Below are positions 55,577 to 64,000 of a stretch of 64,000 nt of DNA, piece after piece. The stretch is taken from assembly GCA_037974665.1 (NCBI GenBank), contig CM075783.1, positions 13,479,762 through 13,543,761 of the forward strand, read 5' to 3'. Each line of letters starts with the position of its first letter. Within the stretch, counting starts at the first letter, position 1. The notes beneath the pieces were generated by a model. That model saw only the letters and a list, made by a program, of their open reading frames with translations, was not told the origin of the DNA and did not search any database. The translations under genes were made by a program, and so were the position numbers. The stretch comes from Ehretia macrophylla. Lineage: Eukaryota > Streptophyta > Magnoliopsida > Boraginales > Ehretiaceae.

Positions 55577-57050
55577 GCTTTCAGCCACAGTCCAAACCTG
55601 CAAAAAAACAAGAAGCAGATAGCAACAACAAGCATGCCCGATACTGTGAGGGTTGGGTTAATGACTTTCTAATCATAGATTATTAGAGGCAGTCTATAGC
55701 AAAAACAACCAAAAAATGAGTATTAGGGCCACAGACCCTTTAAGGTAACGATAAAAGAAATGTATCATTGGCACACAGGCCATAAAGACAATGTTATCAA
55801 TGGTTGTAAGAAGGAGGCAGATGAGTCAAAACTTCGTGAAACATTTCAGTAATGGTACTTTGGTCATCAAGAACATCTTGAATCAGCTTTTCTTGAGTAG
55901 CCAGAGTTTGGCATAGAGTCTTAATAGTGGCAGTTATCCGAGCCACACCACCTGTGTGAGGCAGGATCGTCAACCTGTGTTGATCGGGCTGGCTTGACCT
56001 TGCTTTTAACCTGCTCAGCATAGGTCCTCACTGTGGTAGACTTGGATTTGACATTGAGTTGTCCTTGAGCTCTGGTGCCTTTGGGTAAATCCACATCAAC
56101 CAGTCACGTACCTTGCACATATTTAGCACTAAAGGCGAAAGATTCAGAAACCTGTAAAAAAATTTCACTATCTGACTCAAATGTCTGATAAAAAAAAAAT
56201 TAAAAAAACATAGGGGAGAAAAAGAGAGAGATAGTGGCGGCGTGATTAAATGCAAAATGTTTGGAACGTGGGAAAGTGAATCACGCGCCGTCTGTCTCTG
56301 TAACTGCCAAGAAAATTGAAAAAAAATCCCACTTTTTACGATAAGATAATTTTGGCGCCCAAATTTTTGGTTGTAAGCAATGTACTACCTATGATTATGC
56401 TATAGTGAGAGAGATAATTGAATAGATCTGTCACAATACTCAATCCTAAGACACATGTCATGCCTAAGTTCATGCACACAAAGTGTGAACAACCCATAGG
56501 GCCCCACAAGAAGATCTAATACAAAGACATAACATTAATTACATATGAGTTTTAACAAGTATGAACAGGGTGTGTGTGTGAACTGTGATTCGTCTTTGCC
56601 GTACAGTGGACAGTGAAATCAAGTGACAGATTAGTTGTTCAAACTACCCACTCGACTAATCACCTTACTTTATACCTTGTCCGTCCTGGTAACTTTCACT
56701 CTTGTGCATTTCTATGTAGTATAAGGTAGCTTTTTCCAAGTGGTCTCAGTAGAGTTGACCTTGAAATTTGCACAATACAGTAATTGTCTAAATCAATTCA
56801 GATCTAATTGCAAGATCCCTTTTTTTTTTTCTCTAAATCTTGCATACTGATTGGTGTTCGGGAATAAAGATATTCCAGAGTCACAAGCTTAATACAACTT
56901 ATCAGCACTCGGACTTCATTGTATGTAAAGTAGCAGCAAGCTTGCTCACAATGGTGCAGGAGAGGTACCTGAACCATACAGTTAGAACACAATATAAGTA
57001 ATATTATATCAGTGCAGTCCCACTGTGTTTCCCTGTGAATGTCACAGTCC
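55577..57050 (-). pseudogene. Sirevirus extra ORF region downstream of RNase H
   Basis: On the minus strand two frames carry protein-like text: VDLPKGTRAQGQLNVKSKST (about 56090-55990) and, slightly downstream, TIKTLCQTLATQEKLIQDVL with DDQSTITEMFHEVLTHLPPS (to 55797), which looks helical. Sireviruses often carry an additional ORF in this place, sometimes called envelope-like. I do not assign a function: no signal peptide or membrane segment is evident and the frame is broken. Confidence 0.5.
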
Positions 57051-60000
57051 AAGTGTGCAAATGCCTAAGGCTTTGCGCATTGCTTCGAATCTCACTACAT
57101 CAAGAGCGTTAGTGGAAATGTCTGTCAATTAATTCTCAGTCACAACATGTTCAAGTACAACTTGTTTTGTTTCCACTAATTCCCGTATGAAATGGTGCCT
57201 AATATTAATATGTTTGGTACGAGAGTGTTGAACAAGGTTCTTTCAAATATTGATAGCACTTATATTATCACAGTAAACAGTGAGTAGTTGATTGCCAATA
57301 CCATAGTCTGTAAGCATCTGCTTCATCCACAGTAGTTGCACACAGAAACTCCCAATTGTTATGTACTCTGCCTCAGCGGTGCTTAAGGATATAGAAGTTT
57401 GTTTCTTACTGTACCATGATACGAGATTGTTGCCAACATAAAAATAACCCCTAGTAGTGCTTTTCCAATCATCAACATTCCCTGCCCAGTCAGAATCACT
57501 GTAGCCAGCCAAATTAGTGTTAGTATCCACACTATACCAAATACCTAAACTAGCAATGCCAGACACATATTTAAGGATGCGTTTTACTACTTTGAGATGA
57601 GATTCCCTCGGATCCGACTGGTATCGTGCACGCACACTAACACTGAAGCATATATCAGGATGACTAGCAGTTAAATATAATAGATTGCCAATTATGCTGC
57701 GATATAGTGTTGGATAAATAGCTTTTTCATTCTCCCTCTTAGTCAGCTTGGTTGTAGTACTGATAAGTGTCCGAACTGTTTTAGTATTGGCCATGCCAAA
57801 CCTCTTGACTAGTTGCAAGCATACTTTTCTTGTGAAATAAATATTATATTTTGACACTGTTTGACCTGCAAACCAAGAAAGTATGTTAGTTAACCTATCA
57901 TACTCATTTCAAATTCACGTTTCATTTGTTCGACAAAATATTGACTCTTTTTTTGGACGTAGAGCCAAACACAATATCATCCACGTAGATTTGAGCAATC
58001 AACAGTCCTGTGTTGAAGTGTTTCATGAACAGTGTTTTGTCTATTATCCCTCAAGCATAGCCCTTGTCCAGCAGAAACTTTGTGAGTCTTTCATACAAAG
58101 AACGAGGTGTTTGTTTGAGGCCATATAGTACTTTCTTCAGTTTATACACGTATATAGGGTAATGAGGATCAACAAACCCTTTGGGTTGCTCTACATATGT
58201 TTCTTTCTGTAAGATGCCGTTGAGATATGCACTTTTTACATCCATCTGAAATAGTTTGAAGTACAAAACACAAACAATGGCAAGTAACAGTCTTATTGAC
58301 TTCATCCTAGCTACAGGTGTAAATGTTTCGTCAAAGTCAATTCCTTCAATTTGTGTGTATCCCTATGCAACTAATCTAGCTTTATTGCGAGTGATTAGAC
58401 CATTTTCATCGATTTTGTTTTTGAATATCCACTTAGTGTTTATGACATTAACACCTTTTGGTCTAGGAACTAAAGTCTAAACGTCAATCCTAGCAAGCTG
58501 ACTAAGCTCATCTTGCATTGCACTAATCCAGTGGTCATCCTCTAGCGTTTCATTTACCGTCTTAGGTTAAAACTGTGAGACAAAACATGCATACCTGGCA
58601 TACTGTTGGTAGTCAATCGTACTCTTACCTCATGTCTTGATACCTTGGTCCAATTGGCCAATAACGTCATTCAATGAGTGGCCCTTTTAAACTTGCCTTG
58701 ATGGTCATTTCTAATCCAGATTTGTCACAATGTCCTTCATGAACTGTTCCTGCTCATCTATCTCTGGGGACTTCATGTCAAATGAATCCTCAGTGGGTAG
58801 CAATGTCATTACTGTATCGTTAGTTGCTGGCACAGTAGGTTGAGTCTCTAGATCTGTTGAAGTCTTGACCTTTCTACTGAACTAGTCATGCTGTTTGTCG
58901 TCCTTCGAGTGATCTACACAGTTAGTCATGTTCACCTCAGAAGAGTTTGAGCTTCTTTCTGTTTTTTTTGTATTTGGTTCCAGTGTCTTTTCAGGTTCCA
59001 TCGGTATTCCCTTACCTTTATCCACTTGAGCAGCTACTGTGCTTGGTGATATCTCCTCTTCACTGTCAATATCGATCATACCTACAGTATCATCAATGAC
59101 TACATTCGCAGATTCCATAACTGTTAGCGTTCGAAGATTATAAACTCGATATGCACGACTATTCAAGGCATAGCCCAAGAATAGTGCTTTGTTGCTCTTG
59201 GTATCAAACTTTCACAAATTATCTTGATCATTAAGAACATAACAAATACTGCCAAACAAATGGCAGTGTTTCACAGTAAGATTCTTACATTTCCACAGTT
59301 TGCAGGGGTGTGTTTTTTCCAGTCATTATAACTCACGCCATCTCCTGCAACATCCTGTTATGTCTCTCTACAACACCATTTTGCTGTTGTATTTTGGGAG
59401 CAGAAAACTCGTGAGAGATACCATGATTGACACAATAATCAGAAAATGATTGATTCTCGAATTCCTTACCATGATCACTTATGATTCGAATGACCTTCTC
59501 ATTACCTTTTTTCAGTGGTGATCCGCAAACACAATTTTTGAAAGGCTTGAAATTTTTTCCATTGAAAGTCCACCCATGCATACCTAGAAAAATCGTCAAC
59601 GTATACAAAGATATATTTCTTAACTCCCAAGCTCTCTGTTTGAACTGGACCCATGAGATCCATGTGCAACAGTGCTAAAACTTTGTTCGTGGCCAATTGT
59701 TGTGATTTCTTATGTGGTGCTCGAATCTTCTTTCCCAATTGGCATGACCACAAACTTTTTCCTTCTTCCCTGATAATCCAGGCATTCCTTTAACAATTCC
59801 TGTATTGACAATCTTGGTTAGCATTTCAAAATTGAGGTGACCTAATTTCTGACGCCACAGTTCAGTGGTTTGAAGTGAACTATTAAAGTATACCATGACC
59901 CAGTTGGACAGAACTGGTAGAGTGTAACAGTTATTAGATGAGCGTTTCCCTGCAAGAACACATTTATTATCACTGTCAATCACTCTGCACCCTTCTTTAG

Positions 60001-60500
60001 TAAAGTGTACATAGAAATTTTGATCACAAAGTTGACTAATGCTGATCAATTTTGCCCTAAAACCATCAACGTGGAGTACACCCTACAGTTTTAGAAATCC
60101 TTCAACAGCCACTGTACCGCGACCAATTACCCTTCCAGAGATGCCATCCCCAAAAGTAAGATGTCTTCCATGGTATTCATGGTAGTCTGTGAAGATACTG
60201 CGATCACTTGTCATGTGTCTCGAGCAACCACTATCCAAATACCATGAGTTAGTGGCACCGGCTTTTAAGGAAGTGTAAACAACAAGACATTTTTTATTGT
60301 TCTTAGGTACCCATATTTTTCTCACCCTTTGTTGTGCTTTCGTTTTTGAGGTACTACACCAATATGGAAAAGGATAAGTAGACATACATGTTTCCCTCAT
60401 GAGACAAAAATAGTAGGGTCGAATATGACCAGCATAGCCACAGTAATGACAGATTGGTACAAACCTTCTTTTAGATTTCTTCTTGGATGTCACTGTGTGT
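57050..60500 (-). pseudogene. Sirevirus pol: protease, integrase, RT, RNase H
   Basis: Protease has an intact WYLDSGCSRHM site (~60235). The GAG-pre-integrase zinc region (LWRQKLGHLNFEML ... CGHANWERR) lies at ~59880-59740. The integrase core has all three acidic positions in context (LLHMDLMGPVQ; RIISDHGKEFEN; QNGVVERHNR) at 59680-59340. RT is at about 58305-57900 (FQMDVKSAYLNGILQKETYV; IYVDDI by reading across a frameshift). RNase H lies at 57700-57240 (YSDSDWAGNVDD; SLSTAEAEYIT; VYCDNISAINI). Several frameshifts and stops (58860, 58560 and others) break the reading between 59330 and 58310 and in the RT. Non-functional, but the best-preserved set of catalytic motifs in the window. Confidence 0.9.
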
Positions 60501-62143
60501 GCTTGTGAAGGTGCTAGCTATGGAAGTTCCGATTTTTCTGAGGCTTTGACAAACATTATAGTATAAGTGGAATTTGATCCTTGATACCCAAGACCAGTGC
60601 GATCACCACTTGGCTTCTAGATTGAAAGTGCATGATCAAGTTTTTGCTTCCCTGAATTCATCATGTGAACACTTCATTGTAACTGTTGTAATTCACCCTG
60701 TAGATCCAATAGTTTTTGAGTTTTTTCTTTTAACCGTTGGATGAGGGTTTCATTTTGTTTTTCAAGATCATCAATTTTTTTACTTTGTTCTAGATTAGAA
60801 ATCACCAATTCTTCATTCTTCTTACAAACCACAACCCATTTTTCAAACATTAGTTCATTAGTTTTCAAGAATTTTTCATTAGTCATGGGTTCTTCTGTCT
60901 CTGAGTCGTCATAGTCGATGTCCTCCCCACCAGTCACAGTGATCTCTGGTTTGGACATAGTATGACTATTCTGAACAGCAGTGAGTGCGATATAGTCTCC
61001 TACACCATCATCACTTGGTACATCTTCTTCTTCTGGCTCCTCATCACTCCATGTGGCATTAAATGCCTTCTTTTCCTTTTTAGTGTGTTTGCACGTTCTG
61101 CTTGAATATGCCCGAAGCCCTCACACTCTCTACACTGTATATATTTCTTTTTCTTTTCTCCATAAATATCCGTGTTTGGCCTGTTATCAGTTTCTCTGGG
61201 TGTTTCACCACTAATCCTTCTGCCATGGTTGTCACCGTTGTGCCTGCTAAAATTTTATCTACTATTATTCCCTTGTCTAGAAAATTTCTTATGTTTTTGC
61301 CACTTCCCAACAGCTCTAGCAAATTTTTTTTATCAATAGTGCCAATGCTTCCAAACCGTCATCGCTGCCATCCAACTCATCAGATAATTCGGCTCGAAGT
61401 GCAATTGTTTTCTCCTTCTTTTGCTGTTTAAATTTTAGTTCATATATCTTTAAAGAACTGATAAGTACATCAACCTGCATTGTGTCAGGATCCTTTGATT
61501 CTTCAATCGCATCTACCTTCGATGCAAATCTTGAAGGCAGAGACCGTAGGATCTTTCTTACCAATTTTGCTTCAGAGTACCGTTCTCCGAAAGCAAAGGC
61601 TTCATTGGTTATGTCACATAGTCGTGCATAAAACTCTGACACTGCCTCATCTTCATGCACTTTTGGATCTTCAAACTTCGTGGTCAGATACTATAATTTG
61701 AATCTTTTCACAGCTTATGTACCTTCAAACGATGTTTGCAACACATCCCATGCTTCCTTCGTCATTTCACAGTTCGAAATTAGTGTGAACTGGTTGATGT
61801 CTACTGCATTGAATATTGCATTTAATGCTTTGGAATTACAATTCTCCAAGCGCTCTTCAGTATTAGTCCACTGGTCCTCAGGTTTGGGAACTGTAATGGT
61901 CCTCACCACAGTAGTAGAACTATTACCAGTCCCTTCAGATGATGCTCCATGTGTATTAATGCCTCTACTTTATGGTAGTGTAGTCTCAACAGTAGGCGCA
62001 GTCCACCCATTAACCATAGATCTCTAGATACCTTCATCAACCGCTTTGATATAAGCACGCATCCTAGTTTTCCAATAACTGTAGTTAGAGCCATCAAGTA
62101 GTAGCGGCTTATTGATTGAACCTCCATCACGCATGTTGTCCAT
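60500..62143 (-). pseudogene. Sirevirus gag with coiled coil and zinc knuckle
   Basis: The start MDNMRDGGSINKPLLLDGSN at 62143 lies ~70 bp after the primer site. The UBN2-type core follows (SKALNAIFNAVDINQF; YARLCDITNEAFAFGERYSE), with stops at about 62026 and 61982. A knuckle-like CRECEGFGHIQAE block (last Cys changed) lies at ~61120, an acidic stretch follows, and a heptad-like coiled coil (NEELVISNLEQSKKIDDLEK; TLIQRLKEKTQKLLDLQGEL) at 60850-60680. The long gag with this order is characteristic of Sireviruses. Confidence 0.87.
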
Positions 62144-62200
62144 TGCTGCAAAACAGCCAAAAACCTCCCGGATCTCATTGAGTTAATGATTCAGTTTCTA

Positions 62201-62213
62201 GCTCTTGATACCA
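62201..62213 (-). promoter_or_regulatory. Sirevirus primer binding site
   Basis: On the minus strand TGGTATCAAGAGC lies 2 bp inside the 5' LTR, close to the initiator tRNA-Met site TGGTATCAGAGC with one inserted base. Confidence 0.8.
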
Positions 62214-62215
62214 CT

Positions 62216-63093
62216 TGAAAACTAGTTTCCAACTTCATGTTTGATTGTGCGTTTAAACAATCAAACACGTTTACAAATAGAACTAAGTATTCAGTGGATC
62301 AACTACAGTGATACACCTTATTCATACAGTGAAACGAATGAAAAGACATTAAGTAAAGTACATACAGTATTTTAACGTGAAAAACCCAACTAGAAAAAAA
62401 CCACGTGATCAATCCCTGGTCAAAATAAGCAATCCACTAGATTTTTTCACGGTTACAATAGTCAGTGGACTTATGTGATTGACAACTCCCTTTGTAACCC
62501 CCACCGTCTAAACCATCTAACCCACCTAATGATTTACAACCTAGCGAGATCCCATCGACTTAGCGTATTCTCCCGAATACTCACCTCATTCTCCCGAAGG
62601 ATGTTTAATGAGACAAATGAATAGAGTGTTCACAAACAAAATATGCTCAGTGGGCTCACAGTTCTAAAGCAAACTCTCGTCACAGTGTTTACACAGACAG
62701 ACTCGATAAACACATTACAGCCCTTATAAGATCTAGACTTTGCTCTCCGTCATCTGTCACACCTTGATTCTTGCGAGATTATTAGTATATATAGGTGTGA
62801 GTGCTACAATCTTGGGCTCCAAGCATTCGTGAGCATTATTGACCTTTGTAGGAGTCTTTACCTAAGTTAATCTCCAAAGATATGCTCAATCAAATATTTG
62901 CTCAATCAGAATCTTCTTGGCCTTATCAAAATCGTCTCAGCATAATCACAGTTGCAGCAAATTGATCTCTCACCATATAAGATAAATCCTACACAATCTT
63001 TTACCAAACCAAGATCTGTGTTGCCAAAAATAAAGACAATTATGACAATATAAATTGCCCTTAATCTATAGCTAAATTTGGAGGTGGCTAACA
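62216..63093 (-). repeat. Sirevirus 5' LTR (878 bp)
   Basis: On the minus strand it starts TGTTAGCCACCTCCAAATTT and ends TAGTTTTCA next to the primer site; it is the partner of 51984-52837. Confidence 0.9.
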
Positions 63094-63189
63094 ACTTCAG
63101 AGTAGTCAAAGCATCCTGGGTCACGGTGATATTAGGTAGTCGTTCTTATTCAAAATATTTAAAGGACTACAAAAAAATAAATGACATCA

Positions 63190-64000
63190 ATAATTGCATT
63201 TAATTTATGAGAATAATTTACATCATGACATTTTTTATATTGCTTCATTTTCTAGAAATTTAGTTTCTGTTTTCAAACTTGCTAAAGATGGTTTTGGATT
63301 TAATTTGTATGACTATGTTTTTGAGATATTCAAAAATTATATTTTTATTGATTCTGAAATTTTGGTTGATAAACTTTATAAATTTAAATTAAATTTTACA
63401 TTTGAGTGTAGTCTTTTGACTACTCGTGAGGATATTGGTAGCAAAAGATGCATCATTAATGAAAATTCCTCAAAACTATGGCATAGAAGATTGAGACACA
63501 TTTTCATAGAGAGGATCAAAAGATTAGTAAATGAAGGAATATTACAAGCTCTTGATTTTACTGACTTTAATACTTGTGTTGGTTGCATAAAGGGCAAGCA
63601 AACCAACAAGTCCTTTAAAAGAACTAAAAAGAGTACTGAGATGCTTGAGATCATACATACAAACATATGGGGACCCTCTCCCATTCCATGCATGAATGGA
63701 CAAAAATACTTTATCTTGTTCATTGATGACCAAACAAGATATAAGTATCTTTATCTCATGTTTGATAAATTTGAGGCACTAGATGGCTTAAGGTATTCAA
63801 AGCAGAAGCAGAGAAACATAAATACAAAAAATAAAGATTGTAAGGTTAAACAAAGGTAGGGAATATTATAGAAGGTATACTAAAATAAGTCAAATGCCTA
63901 GTCCATTCGTGAAATTCCTTCAAGAAGGAGACATTACTGCACAATATACAATTCCTAAAACACCTCAACAAATGGGGTTGTTGAAAGAAGGATCGTACAC
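63190..64000 (+). pseudogene. Copia pol fragment (GAG-pre-integrase and integrase), runs off window
   Basis: The frame from 63194 reads HHDIFYIASFSRNLVSVFKL, then the zinc site LWHRRLRHIFIERI ... CVGCIKGKQTNKSF, then the first part of the integrase core (IIHTNIWGPSP with Asp changed to Asn; YFILFIDDQTRYKYLYL), ending at a stop at ~63859 after frame loss. Further on the shifted frame has ITAQYTIPKTPQQ-NG-VVER, the end of the core with its Glu. Relatives are TAR/Tork-type Copia. Its start is lost at the Sirevirus insertion or by earlier decay. Confidence 0.82.

Larger units (their letters stand above)
51984..63093 (-). mobile_element. Sirevirus-type Ty1-copia element, TSD ACTTC, with nested solo LTR
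   Basis: LTRs 51984-52837 (3') and 62216-63093 (5') share their full length. ACTTC flanks both ends (51979-51983 and 63094-63098). A primer site lies beside the 5' LTR and a purine-rich tract beside the 3' LTR. On the minus strand come a long gag with a CRECEGFGHIQAE knuckle and a coiled-coil region, then protease, integrase, RT and RNase H, and then an extra ORF region before the 3' LTR. That plan is known for Sireviruses (SIRE/Maximus). A solo gypsy LTR (53143-55571) is inserted in the 3' region; without it the element is about 8.7 kb. All frames are broken. Confidence 0.88.

Noticed and set aside
55797..56255. True envelope gene of the Sirevirus
   Set aside because: The ORF region lacks a visible signal peptide or transmembrane segment and is broken; called only an extra ORF region.
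1..64000. A bacterial-type defence, secretion or biosynthetic system
   Set aside because: Introns, plant retroelement lineages, AT-rich intergenic DNA and lack of operons show plant nuclear DNA; nothing in the window resembles such a system.

Overview
This window is plant nuclear DNA, most likely from an AT-rich eudicot, and almost all of it is a nest of transposable elements. Four things show this. There are plant-type Ty1-copia and Ty3-gypsy polyproteins with initiator-tRNA-Met type primer sites. There are plant MULE and CACTA DNA transposons with their diagnostic target duplications. Host gene fragments carry plant-style introns. No bacterial operon logic is present. I found no intact host gene; every coding block is a decayed transposon gene or a captured piece of a host gene. 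All reading was done by eye from the sequence and the six-frame translations.

Layout, left to right. Positions 1-5167 hold part of a Mutator-like element with a broken transposase on the minus strand. Positions 5256-6160 hold a compact element flanked by a perfect 10-bp duplication that carries a host promoter plus first exon. Positions ~6222-9300 are the LTR, primer site and gag of a decayed Copia element. From 9300 to 15483 there is old intergenic DNA: the first copy of a duplicated segment, a TRIM-like LTR, small inverted repeats, a 1.18-kb solo LTR (12720-13899) and a gene-like islet. Positions 15484-33435 are one Tat-lineage gypsy element (gag, protease, RT, two RNase H domains, integrase, and an antisense ORF). 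It is interrupted by a 5.9-kb CACTA element (21934-27804, TSD TAA) and a 2.2-kb chromovirus-like solo LTR (28982-31166, TSD ATCCT). From 33436 to 39221 there is non-coding DNA with a striking palindromic repeat array (36735-37205). Positions 39222-43984 are a compact Copia element with 153-bp LTRs (TSD GTCCT). From 44165 to 48090 lies the second copy of the duplicated segment, split by insertions. Positions 49147-51560 are a non-autonomous MULE (10-bp TSD) holding a truncated CACTA end. Positions 51984-63093 are a Sirevirus-type Copia element on the minus strand (TSD ACTTC), itself interrupted by a second chromovirus-like solo LTR (53143-55571, TSD AGTTG). The window ends inside another Copia pol fragment.

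The most interesting content is the captured host sequence. The CACTA element inside the Tat element carries a multi-exon, intron-retaining fragment of an ARGONAUTE gene of the AGO4/6/9 type (the small-RNA effector that silences transposons) and a fragment of the gene for ribosomal protein uS11 (RPS14). A second CACTA end carries one exon of an RGGA/HABP4-type mRNA-binding protein gene. The 905-bp element carries a TATA box, a 5' UTR, a 64-codon exon and a splice donor. The Tat pol gene has many in-frame TAG codons, mostly where family logic suggests CAG, which is what deamination of methylated CHG sites would leave.
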